Of a DNA stretch of 64,000 nt, positions 33,801-43,877 are shown piece by piece. The stretch is from NCBI GenBank assembly GCA_021234155.1, contig JAJEKV010000034.1:4273491-4337490 (forward strand), read 5' to 3'. The DNA is from Isoetes taiwanensis (lineage: Eukaryota; Streptophyta; Lycopodiopsida; Isoetales; Isoetaceae). Made by a program: the position numbers and the translations under genes. Every line of letters starts with the position of its first letter. Position 1 is the stretch's first letter. The notes under the pieces were generated by a model. The model ran no database searches. It had not been told where the DNA came from and was given only the letters and a program-made list of their open reading frames with translations.

Positions 33801-34071
33801 CCATTGGAAATCATATGCCCCATTGCCTTAATTTTCTGGACCACTCCCCCTAGCATGCTCCATATCAATGTCATTTGCCCCACGACTCCTTTCGCTACCA
33901 GTCGATCATTAATGAAGTGATACACAACCTGCAAGGATCTGTTAAAACCGAATAACGAGAACGAGAAAGCAATGCAGAAGACATAGGGGCATGGCAATTC
34001 AAGGGTTACACGGACAATGAAATTGGACGGGTGCCGACTTTCACTTGTGAGGCTGTTAGATTCCCCTTATT

Positions 34072-34456
34072 GCAAATTGGGTGAGCGCCCAATTTGCCCA
34101 CATTAGGGGCTTGTTTCCACATTAGTATTAATGCATTCAAAGTCAAATTGGGTGCCGCCCAATTTCACCGTCTGGGCATGCCTTGATCGCGCACATGGTG
34201 AATATTGCATGACAAATTGGGTGCCCGCCCAAATTGGCCCTTGGTGTAGAAGAGGATAACTTTTGGGATATTACCAGGGATGCCGGCCAGGGGAGTCTTA
34301 CTAGAACATGAACGGGGAGAGACTAGAAGGTCAAGTTGGGCGCCTGCCCAATTTAGGGGGGTCTTGCATATGATCATGGGGGAACTCGGAGTAGAAATTT
34401 AGGTGCCACCCTAACTTAGAACTTTAAGACAACTTGGGCCACCTAATTTTGGGAGG
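34072..34456. repeat. array of CAAATTGGG...CCCAATTTG short palindromes
   Basis: At least four inverted repeats of one type occur at about 34,072, 34,144, 34,213 and 34,332: CAAATTGGGTGAGCGCCCAA-TTTG and variants. Degraded versions lie near 34,397 and 34,431. Each could form a 9-10-bp stem with a 4-5-nt loop. Spacing is roughly 70-120 bp. Confidence 0.75.
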
Positions 34457-35729
34457 GGGGAGGGGGGGAGGGCTTGCTTGCATATCACGATGGAATTACC
34501 ATGGGTACTTGGGGAAAAACACACATGCACTAAAAAATAGCGTGCACATATGCTCTGCACACCAACGCCAGGACATGCAAGCACTGCATCAAAAAGCAGA
34601 GTAGTTATAAATCTGACATTAGCTGTTAAAGGCCAATCTCCAGAAATTGTGACTGAATTACATTAAACCAAGCCCTGTGACCTTAATCGAGCTCTTCTTT
34701 GTTAAGACGACAACTTCTTTACCAATACATATGAAGAGGCGTGATTGAAGAGTCGTGGATGAACCGGCGTCAACGAAAAGGCGTGAATGAAGGGGTATGA
34801 ATTTGAATGAGGACAAACATAGCCTTTGAGATTAGTTTTATGGCAAATAGACATCGAGCTTTGGCGAATAGAAACTTTTGAACAGCACAAACCTTTGGAG
34901 ATTTAGTCGCCATGAGATTTAAGCGCTGAAGATGGTCGGCGCCTTGAAGATAAAAGACTAGCCAAGAAGAGTATGAGAGAAAATCGAAAGGTTGGATAAG
35001 CATTTACATTTAAACATAATTTCCCCCCAAAATTTGAATGTAATTTCCCCCCTAATTTTAAAATAAAATCTCCCCTCCCCCCCCAACTTTAAAACAAAAT
35101 ATCCCGCCTAAACTTGTCAAGCGCGCGACACGTGGCGTGGAGTGAATTGCATTAAATGGCATGTTTGAAATTCAAATTTTATATGCATTTAATAACGAGG
35201 TCCATATTTAATTCCTCACGCTCAATTATGGAAACGGTCCTTCTTTTTTTTGAAAAGATCCATTTATTTTAGGCACGACACTTGTCATGCGTGCATGAAG
35301 GGTCTATACATGGCCCCTTTAAAAGCCCGTTCTGCTCTTTGACTACAGTTTTAGAAATTTCTGCGTTCTCCCCGTTGCCTTGGCGCCTTTTGCTGCTCAT
35401 CACCTTTATTAGCCCGATTCTCGGTTAAGCCAATCATCTTCTTATCGCCTTCACCGGCGCTCTCTATACCGAACCAGTACATGCTTGGATCGCCATAACT
35501 TGTCGCCTTCTGCTTCTCATCCGCTTGTCGCCTTCCTCTTGGTGCCTTCTTCTCTTGATTGTCCTATCGCCTTCACGTCCCTGTACACTTGGCGACTCCT
35601 ACCAGTTGATGGCATCTCGCCCCACGACAGGAGGCAAAGGTAAGCATGACTATTTGTTTAATATTAACTTAGCAGTATCTCTCAGCGCCTGCTTGATTGA
35701 TACTGCCACATCATAAACGTAACCCTTGG
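34457..35729. other. no gene seen; C-rich homopolymer stretch
   Basis: Contains runs such as GGGGGGAGGGGGGGAGG (about 34,454) and CTCCCCTCCCCCCCC (about 35,070). If retroelement A had a full LTR, most of it would lie here, but I cannot align this part to the LTRs of retroelement B. Confidence 0.35.
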
Positions 35730-36236
35730 GGATCCCTACCTTCCTTGGCTATGCATCCGGCGGGCTACAGTCAGGTCCCAACACTTTTCAACCTACTCTG
35801 CAAAGTGTGCACAGGAGGGGCGGATGGAGTGGACTACCCTAAGCCATGTTCTTATGCCAGCCAAATCCATTGCCATGAATTCTGTCTGCAATGACCTCTG
35901 GAGACCCAAGCCGTCAGTCATCCCCTTCAAGTCTGAGCCTTGGGTAGGATCTCCATATGTGATGTGCTGATCTTTGTCTATGCAGATATGTGGTGAGCCG
36001 TCCTTGTGATGGTCATGTGATGTTGATGTATATACTACTGACATGTATATTACGCTTCCGCAGCTAGGTAGGCCCTGAAGGGAGACAGGGTAAATGACCC
36101 CTTCATTCTTCCCACTAGAACTCATCAAGGTTGCAGTGACACGTGGAGGGCCCTATATTAGCATGGAGCTGGTATGGGGGATGAACTCCTGTTTGTATAC
36201 GGTGAGTGCGCCGTATACGAACAGGGGACGTCACAG

Positions 36237-36248
36237 TGGTATCAGAGC
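36237..36248 (+). promoter_or_regulatory. primer-binding site of retroelement A (initiator-Met tRNA)
   Basis: TGGTATCAGAGC lies one base after the LTR end. It matches the canonical plant initiator-Met primer site. Retroelement B has a degraded version at 55,419-55,429 on the minus strand. Confidence 0.92.
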
Positions 36249-36441
36249 AATGTTCTTGGTGACCAAGAGCAAAGCACTGACCATGCTCCCAGTAGTACTA
36301 ACTTAGTAGGATTCTCCAACCTCGAAAAAGTGGGAAATTTTTTTCTTATTTTTGTAGTTTATGCTAAGCTAGTAACAGTTAGAAGAATTGAAAACCAAGA
36401 AAACTAAAAAGTTGAATTAAATTTTGATCTAAGGTAGGAAT

Positions 36442-36508
36442 GTCTCATGGTATGCGCCAGAGCACAAACCTAAATTTTAGGTCGAGCCCTGGGCGCACAC
36501 CGTGAGAC
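36442..36508. repeat. long hairpin HP1, upstream of the H3-like frame
   Basis: The 67-nt imperfect palindrome begins GTCTCATGGTATGCGCCAGA and ends GGGCGCACACCGTGAGAC, with an inner ACCTAAATTTTAGGT palindrome. The two halves pair over about 30 bp with few mismatches. Confidence 0.85.
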
Positions 36509-36636
36509 AATGACCATAATCACCTTGAAACTTGATGAATTTTAACAAGATAAGATGCTAGATCGAGTTTTAAGGTAAGAATTAGTTAGATTTGTATATT
36601 ACACCCCTAGGAATATGCCTAGAAATTATGTAATTT

Positions 36637-36705
36637 AGTCCAAAATGCAAAAGCCAGAGCCTTGATCTAAATATTAGCTCGGACCCCTAGCGCACACCGT
36701 GAGTC
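36637..36705. repeat. long hairpin HP2 (degraded left arm)
   Basis: The right arm CTAGCGCACACCGTGAGTC is well kept. The left arm (ATGCAAAAGCCAGAGCC) is eroded. It lies about 195 bp after HP1. Confidence 0.7.
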
Positions 36706-36869
36706 AAATTGCTTAGAAAACTCTGAAGTAAGTACATGTTTTAGGCTAATAGGTGCTTTGGCACATGTAAATGAGTAACTTAGAATTTGACCTAAAATTG
36801 CCCCAAACTATAAATAGACCCAAACCCCTCTCATTTGTAGACTTCTTGTCTAGAAGTTAGCTCCGCACT

Positions 36870-37752
36870 TCGAGGCGAAGTCGTGACGCCGAGAGAAGAA
36901 AAAGGCCGAGAAGAAGAGGAAAAAAGAAGAAAAGGAGGCAAAGGAGGCCGAAGAAAAGAAGAAACTCAAGGGCAAAAACGTGGAGGAGCCCAAGAGGAAG
37001 ACGAAGAAGACCCCGATGACAAAGATCGTCATCGAGGAACGGCCGCCCGACAAGCCCCCATCCTCGGACGACTTAGATGACGAGGATTACAATCCTCACC
37101 TAGAAGGAGGGAGCTCTTCCAAGCCCCCAGATAAGGAGCGGACGGACCAGGAGCAGGCAGAGCAGGATCGGCAGGTGCAGGTACCCCCGCCCTACTCGAC
37201 ATGGGAGAAAGACAAGGACCCCAAGAAGCCGCCCCGACCTGCGAAGGAGTCCTACATGGTAGACCATCTCAGGGTCTACCAGAAGAAGTTGAAGGCGCAT
37301 CAGGAGTTCATGAAGAAGTGGGAGGCCTACAACTCCTACTACCAGGCGAACAAGGTCACTTACGTCGCAGGTGGACGGCCATCCAAGAAGCAGACTCTCA
37401 AGCCACTGCCAGAGAAGCCTACCCTTCAAAGAAGCCAAAGGCAAGGAAAGCCCACTCGAACCTGTCACGAGCGATACGGGAGATCAGACATTTTCAGCGG
37501 AGCTATAGCTTTCTAATTCCCCGTGCACCATTCGCCAGGCTCGTGAAGGAAGTCGTGCAATAATTCAGCTCCGACATGAGAGTAACAGGCGAGATGCTGC
37601 TAGCCTTGCAAGAAGCAGTGGAGCAGAAACTAGTGCAGCATTTTGAGGACTCAACGGCATGCACGGTACACGCCAAGAGAGTAACTCTAATGAAGAAAGG
37701 TATGCACTTGGCCAGTCATATTAAAGAGGAGCCTCATCAATTTTGTAAATAA
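36870..37752 (+). pseudogene. charged protein with a C-terminal histone H3 fold (retroelement A)
   Basis: The first part is very charged (KKRKKEEKEAKEAEEKKK), then an acidic Pro-rich linker, KDPKKPPRPAKESYM and a helical KKLKAHQEFMKKWEAYN block; no ATG opens this frame. Near 37.4 kb the frame shifts. The next frame is an H3 domain from KKP (37,429) to LASHI (about 37,716): IREIRHFQRSYSFLI (alpha-N), PFARLVKEVVQ (alpha 1), DMRVTGEMLLALQEAVEQKL (loop 1, alpha 2), HFEDSTACTVHAKRVTLMKK (alpha 2 end, loop 2, alpha 3). Length matches canonical H3 position by position, with one in-frame TAA at 37,561 where H3 has Asp. RVTLMKK in place of H3 RVTIMPK is what centromeric H3 (CENH3) has, but loop 1 is not extended. 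The canonical H3 tail is absent. The copy is broken by the stop and the shift. Confidence 0.85.
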
Positions 37753-37882
37753 TAAATGTTGTTAATACAAAGTTGTTTTGAGTAAGTTATGAGTGCATAA
37801 TTGTTGTTAATTAGGTTGAATTAGCAATAATTGCGCTTTGTTTTAGTCAAGTTGGACATTTTAAGGCCAAATAGTGAGGAAT

Positions 37883-37949
37883 GTCTCACGATATGCGCCA
37901 GGACTCAAAACTAAACTTTGGTTTGGCCTCTCAGCGCACACCGTGAGAC
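37883..37949. repeat. long hairpin HP3, downstream of the H3-like frame
   Basis: The 67-nt palindrome begins GTCTCACGATATGCGCCAGG and ends AGCGCACACCGTGAGAC. The design and length equal HP1. Confidence 0.85.
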
Positions 37950-38085
37950 CTTCACACCTAAAGTGGTCCCAAACATCTCCAAATCGGCCAAGTAAGGGGT
38001 CAATCTTGCATATCTCGGTGAGATTATCATGTTTTGACCTTTAGTTCATCTTGTTTAGATACGTATTGACCAAATATGGCCAATT

Positions 38086-38152
38086 GTCTCACACTATGCA
38101 CCAGAGGCCCAACCTAAATTTTAGGTCAGGCCCCAGGCGCACACCGTGAGTC
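38086..38152. repeat. long hairpin HP4
   Basis: The palindrome begins GTCTCACACTATGCACCAGA and ends AGGCGCACACCGTGAGTC, with inner ACCTAAATTTTAGGT as in HP1. It lies about 203 bp after HP3. Confidence 0.83.
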
Positions 38153-38200
38153 TTTTTGGCATTGTCTCCTTTAGAACTTCATAACTTTTGCTAGACTTGT

Positions 38201-38222
38201 GGGTAAAAGCATGAAAGGGTGT
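38201..38222 (+). repeat. left terminal inverted repeat of element 2
   Basis: GGGTAAAAGCATGAAAGGGT plus GT is identical to the inward-read right end. It shares GGGYAAAAGYATG with element 1. Confidence 0.92.
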
Positions 38223-38475
38223 ACGTACATCGTACTGAATTGAAGGACGAATTTGTGCTTTTTTGGGGTACATTTTAGATGTACACCAAGATACTATGGT
38301 TTGTCGTTTTGTGTCAGATATGCAATGATTGCAAGATCATCCCTGACATTCCCCCCGAAATTTTTGGTTAACCACCGAACCACCGAACCAATTCGAATGG
38401 ATCCGTCCCTCCCTTTCCGAAATTCCCCTTTCACACGGATCTAACACCGCAATTCCGGAAGCAAACACATGCCAA

Positions 38476-41330
38476 TTGAATCTACAAGAAATACAAATCA
38501 ATTTCAATCGCTCATGGAGGGTGAGAATTCCAATGGAAGTGATGGTTCTAAGCGCCAAGTATGCCGACATTGGCCAGTGTTATGCCACAAAACAAATAAA
38601 GCAACGTGTTGACAGGTCGGTGGATTGCATCCTCGATTCTTTGGCAAACGCCGGGTCCGATCAAAGATTAGTTTTTGTGATCGCTTGTTGCAAGATGACG
38701 TGCTTTTTCTCGTTTTCGAACCTCGTAATTGGAAATCCTTCCGTTATTGTTATGAAATCAATGATCGAAACTTGAAAGATGGGCTTCAAGAAGTAAAGTC
38801 CGCTAATAGCAAAGATAAATTGGTCTGCAAAACATTCACTTTGTTATCAATGATTGTTGGAAAAAAGGAGATATAAACAAGAATGTTTCTTCAAAATTGC
38901 TAAAGATACGACCAAGAAATTTATCCAAAGCTGCAGCAAGAAGGAAGATAATGTCATTAAGTGGAGCAAATGTATGGGCTTTGGCGGGAAGGATGCCAAG
39001 ATCAAATAGAATTGATGATTCAATCAAATGTCGTTCGTGGAATTTTGGCTTGACAATACCAAAGTTTCACCAAAGGTTAGAGATGTCATGAAGAGGGGAA
39101 CACAAGCAATACAATACCTTGATATCTCACAGTTTGCTCTTGTAATTGAATCAATTCAGTTTTTGAGATTATGTTTTCTTCCAAAATTCTTTCATGACTT
39201 TCTTCTCAGACATTCTAGTTCTGTTCGAAAGTGACCCGTTAATGAACACACATGGTTTTCATGAAATGTATTGCATTTTACATTGTTTACATTTTACATT
39301 GTTTACATAGTAGCGTAAAATCTTGCAAAGATGTGCTATTAGGTACTTTTTAGATGTACATCCATTAACACTTACATGTCCATGCAAAATGCATTTACAT
39401 GTACTTGAATATCAAAATTACATCATTTTACATTTTAGTGTACTTTTCGTGTAATGAAGCCAAACAAATCGTATACATATGTACATTAGTTGTACTAATA
39501 TTGTAACATTAATGTGATGTACTAATATTGGAACATTAATTAGATGTACATTAGATGTACACCTGGATGTACATTGGATGTACAAGAATGCATCGCTGGT
39601 AATTTGGTATTGTACATTAGATGTACTTGATGTACATTAGATGTACATTAGATGTACAAATAATGTATCGCTGGAACCGTTGGATGGACATTTTATGTAC
39701 ATAGAACATACATTACTTGTACAATAGTATAGTTCAATACTCTTTTGGCATCCGTTGCCGACATCATTTTGCTAACATGGTCTTTAATGCTTTTGTTATT
39801 GCGGTCGAGCTTTATCAACGGTTTGTATATCGTAATCCCGATACCAAAATTCGCCTTCGACTCGAAAGTATCCAAACCCGATTGCATAAGGAAATTGAAG
39901 GAGAGAAACACATGTTGTTGTGTCAAACATGAGCAAGCGTATCTGTCTGTAAAGGCCTTCAATGATATGAGGAGATCCCTACATGTTAATTGCACTTGCT
40001 GCCGCAAAGGTTCCATGCATCCCAAAAAACAATGGAGTATGTCAAGCAAACAAGAAGACTTTTGATAATGTTAGTATCTTGTGGAGGTCAACAGGTTTAT
40101 GAAATATGTGACGGATGAATGGCATAAACTAAAATGCATCAAAGGTGAATGTGATGAATGTGGAGTGAAGAAATTAGACATCCGTCCAAACGAGGAAGAT
40201 GGAATTGAGAATGGACCGCAAGTATATGCATATGTCAATGAGCCATCCAAAAAGGTACATCCGTAAGGCTTAGATTAGTTGATCGAATGACAAAGCATCT
40301 GCTTTGTTAAAGAACATGAAAAATCAGCTTGCTAAGTTTACAGATCATAACTTTACAAAGACATTAATCGGGCGAGAGCAAACAGTTTAAAAGATGTGTT
40401 GAGAAACTCCCTGATAATAGTGTGTTTGTCCGTTGTTGACTTTGCAGAGAACTACACATTGAAACCCGAGGACGTAAGTGCAATCCGAGCATTGGAATCC
40501 CGATCAAATTAGTATTTTGGTCCATATTTCAATGATGAAAATAGAAGGTAAGCTTAAAAAAAAAAGTGCATTTCTATGTTTCGGATGACAGAAGCATGAC
40601 ACTCATTTTGTGCAACATGGTTTTAAATTACATTTGGGGTGGCTTAAGAATAATGGAGGTGGACACATAAACCTTCATTATGTGTGGTCGGATGGTTGTG
40701 CATCTCAATTCAAATCAAGACGCATGGTATGGAATCAGAGATACCATGTTGAAAATAAAATTCGAAAGTGATATGGAATTTCTTTGATCCGCCATGGAAA
40801 GGCACACATGATGGCGAGGCTGGTATAGCAAAGTTGTGGCTTGAGAGCCAGCGAGAGAAAACAAAATGGCATGCCGCTGATGGCAGTCGCAACACGGCTT
40901 TTGTGCAGCTTTTAAGGGCCAAGGAATCGGATTGTGAAAGGGTGTTTTGGGAGGTTGGAAAAAATCAGATGTGAACAAAGCAAAGAAGCATTCAATTGCA
41001 AGACTTTACCCGGTACTTACAGATACATTCTCCGTGGTCAACTATAAACCCAAAGAGATCCAACAAAGTTGCTATGCAGACCACTCTCGTGGTTTTGTGA
41101 TGCTTGCATGAACTTCAATTGGTTGAATTGTGAGAACATTAAACATTGTGGAGAATGGTCTCTAAAAGTTTGGAGCCCACAGATCATATTGCCTCGTGTT
41201 GAAGCTGAAAATGATGTGGATGTTTTGTATGCAGAGGACGAGGTCAGGTTTAGATGACACTTAGTCAAGCTTTTCGGATGTATTTGTGTCTTTTTTGCAA
41301 AGACCGCACAATGTGGAAGGTGTTTCATAC
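38476..41330 (+). pseudogene. transposase of element 2
   Basis: Pieces in order: RIPMEVMVLSAKYADIGQCY (38,520), LVCKTFTLLSMIV (about 38,820), FWLDNTKVSPKVRDVMKRGT (about 39,040-39,095, matching FWKQNSRVSPCKKDVV of element 1), then a TGTACA-rich intron-like stretch, ERNTCCCVKHEQAYLSVKAF (39,900-39,965, matching ERETCCCIYH), a CDECGVKKLDIRP zinc-binding piece (40,150-40,190), VVDFAENYTLKPEDV (40,432-40,476), VWSDGCASQFKSR (40,682-40,720), and WNFFDPPWKGTHDGEAG (HDG at 40,807-40,815). SWFCDACMNFNWLNC near 41,085 closes it. Candidate catalytic Asp residues lie in DFAENY, WSDGC and HDG. Frames change many times, so it cannot encode active enzyme as read. Introns are likely but not all definable. 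Confidence 0.78.
39240..39725. repeat. TGTACAT(T)AGA-type repeat in the transposase gene
   Basis: Many copies of TGTACATTAGA, GATGTACA and ACATTTTACATTG occur, densest at 39,530-39,700. TGTACA itself is palindromic. A comparable tract lies in the accessory gene at 57.72-58.18 kb, and single copies lie next to both termini (38,217-38,290 and 59,629-59,650). Confidence 0.8.
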
Positions 41331-41435
41331 TATGTTCTCATGTGCACCGTGGAAAAGCATGCATTGGAAGAAGATTCAATTGATGACTATGGAAATGAAT
41401 ACTCACGGGCACTAGTGTCATTGAAGGACAATATT

Positions 41436-43877
41436 ATGAACTAATCCCAGCTGCCACAATAAGTATAAACCTTCCTACTAAGAATGTTTTGGTACCTGCA
41501 GAATCGGATTGGGGTTCAATCCCATTCAAGAAAGTAAAACACAAGTCAAGGGGCAAGCACAAAGATTTCACTTGCCGATGAAGTCCATGAGACATTGTTA
41601 TCACAACTTCCAAAGAATTGTAGATGACATGGACTAAGTCGATAACATGGCCAATAACATGATGGCGGTTTCTCCATTCCTTGTTCAGATATTGACTAAA
41701 TTTAGGCAAAGAAGCACCCAAGTTGCTTGCCATAGTTTGCCAAAGAAAATCATTCCACCGCTTCCGATATGCCATCCGGTGCATTAGTCATTGGATGCTC
41801 TTTCACATAAACTATACCATCTTCGCCATTTTGAATCCATTAAGCCATGGAATGAGCTCCATGACAAGCAATCTGTCACCAGCTAAATATCTCGTGTCCA
41901 AGAGAAAGGACATATGTAGCTTCCTACGAGATTCAAAGTGGATTTGTATCTTCGTCATCGATCGTAACCGTATGTCCATAGTACTCTCGGGTACTCTTTC
42001 CATACCACAACTAATGGTTTCACAAACAACCCCTTTGAGGTTCAGGTAGGGTGTTTGTGTGGCGTAGTCCAACACCGCCCTGGGTGTAAACAAACTTCAG
42101 CTTTTATGGAAAAAGCATTACAAATATGTTCCACAATTGGTTGAAGATTTTTAGAAGTGAGTGAAGACCAGATGGCAACATCAAACCCTTCTCTTACAAA
42201 TGCTAACAAAGGATGCTAACCCCGGCCCGCAAAGAAAAAAACATTTCCTATATTAAATTGAAGCTCAACTTTCTAAATCATTTGGTATCTTGAGTTAATA
42301 TTTTCATTCTTGTGCACACTCTTGCCCAACACGTAATTTAAGTCAAAGATAATGAGCCTTCTCCCCTAATTAGATGATTCACCGTCGACAAGAAAACACT
42401 TGAGATTCACAATTTATAATTACATTTTAGATCACACAATTGAGAAAACACATTGATAATTACACGATTGTTATTTGCACAGTGTAAGTGAGACAAATAA
42501 ATTAATTTTTTCATTACTTATTGAGTACAAAGAAGCTCGGAGCATGGCTCATACAAAACCTGTAATTTACAAACAAGTCAAAGGGACTATCTACCCCGTA
42601 GGAACAACCGCTTGTATATTCATCTCGCCTTCTACAATTAATGCCTCCATTAGATGATCCCTCCGTGACTTGGCATAGGCATCGCTGAACCAACCGGGTG
42701 TCATCCGCATGGTGCACAAGTATTAGAGGACTATACCAACAAATAACTAATAGGAAAATAACATGTTCTACTTACAAAAATGGAGCTTGGTCGTGCATCA
42801 ACCACGCATCTATGAATTTGTGCATGTAAGCCACAATGTACATGCAAGGGTTGCTGGTACTAGTTTCTCGCATTTTAGGACGTAACACAGAGCATCAAAG
42901 TTCTTCCTACCATGGTTTAAGCCGTTGGATCCGAGCATCATGTTATTGATCACAAGCTTATGAAACCCCGCAAAATTGCAATGTGAGAATAAATCAAGCA
43001 CAAGAAATTGCAATATGAGAATAATCAAATCATAAAAACAAAATAGAAACTCATACTTACTTCTGACCACTTTAGCATCGGGTACATAGCCTTTGACAGA
43101 GAGAGGATCCAGATACTTGGGCTAGCTATAGATGGAAAAGAGCTTTTCAATGGACCAGCAAAGCACAAGTATTGCCAATGCCACATTTGGGCCTTGCGTA
43201 ATTGGAACAAATATGTATTGGCATCTTGCAATCAAAATGCCATCCAGCCCTTCCTTTATGTTAGTGTTCTCGTGCATCCGCCCCGCTTCTTGAGGGAATT
43301 CACAAAATTCTAGAAGGTGTCCTATCGAACCGTAAAAACTTGTGTTTCCAATCGATGGAAGACCGCTACAAAGGTACCGCACACAAATCCGTATACATAT
43401 TAATACATAAGATGAGTGACTTAGGGAATGAAATAACATAAATATGTTGAAATGCTAGCCTACCTCCCATAGACATCTACCATCTTAGAGGTCAAGTCCA
43501 GCTTCCGCCAGAACTCGCGTCAACATCACTTTGAAAGATAGAGGGTGCGTGCTTAGGAGGACAAATCCTATATAAGGAGTGAATGGAACCAACCTTTTCA
43601 GCTTCGGTTCACTAAACCGTACAAGGAAACAACAAAGATTAGCAAAAGAATATATCTATTGTAATCAATTGTATATTACTCACCTTGTAAATTCATCACC
43701 GCTTCAAAGATCTTACGTGGACTGCCGCACCTTATTTGTTATCACATCATCAATATTTGCTTGTAGATCCTCTTCCTCCTCGGTTCCGACTCGCCAGGAT
43801 CGGGATCAGCTTCCTTCACTACCTGTGATCGTGTCCTATGTACAAAAAAATGTGGTTAATTATCATAAATCAGATGT
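41436..43877 (-). pseudogene. 3' part of element 2 accessory gene; possible Ulp1-like protease
   Basis: Continues from 57,005 after removal of retroelement B. Exon-like blocks: SGLPSIGNTSFYGSIGHLLE and EFPQEAGRMHENTNIKEGLD (about 43,380-43,240), QYIFVPITQG, a one-base frame shift, then HWQYLCFAG and IWILSLSKAMYP (about 43,215-43,080). A YIFVPI...HW...IWIL(D)SL order is what one expects around the catalytic His and Asp of Ulp1/SENP (C48) cysteine proteases, which process SUMO. I cannot place the catalytic Cys with confidence (DALCYVLKC near 42.87 kb is one option), and the Asp position now reads Ser. Further pieces at 42,093-41,812 (LLVMELIPWLNG) and 41,784-41,436 (WNDFLWQTMASNLGASLPKF) end at a stop near 41,436. 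Ulp1-like genes are known passengers of some plant Mutator elements. Confidence 0.4.

Larger units (their letters stand above)
35730..38200 (+). mobile_element. retroelement A: partial LTR, primer site and H3-like frame, cut by element 2
   Basis: About 0.5 kb of LTR ends at 36,235 (...GGGGACGTCACA, the complement of the TGTGACGTCCCC terminus of retroelement B). One base later is the primer site TGGTATCAGAGC (36,237-36,248). Two hairpins, a charged and H3-like reading frame (36.87-37.75 kb) and two more hairpins follow. Element 2 inserted at TTGT (38,197-38,200), and the sequence resumes at 59,694: ...GCTAGACTTGT / CCAAATCGCATG joins smoothly. No gag or polymerase is visible beyond 59.7 kb, so A is partial. 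It runs on the opposite strand to retroelement B. Confidence 0.82.

Noticed and set aside
37441-37716. Host histone H3 pseudogene simply lying in the region
   Set aside because: A second copy at the same place in retroelement B, the shared charged N-terminal module and the flanking hairpin pairs tie it to the retroelement family.
39240-39725. CRISPR-like or satellite array from the TGTACA repeats
   Set aside because: Unit length and spacing are irregular and there are no unique spacers. It is a simple-sequence tract in a plant transposon.
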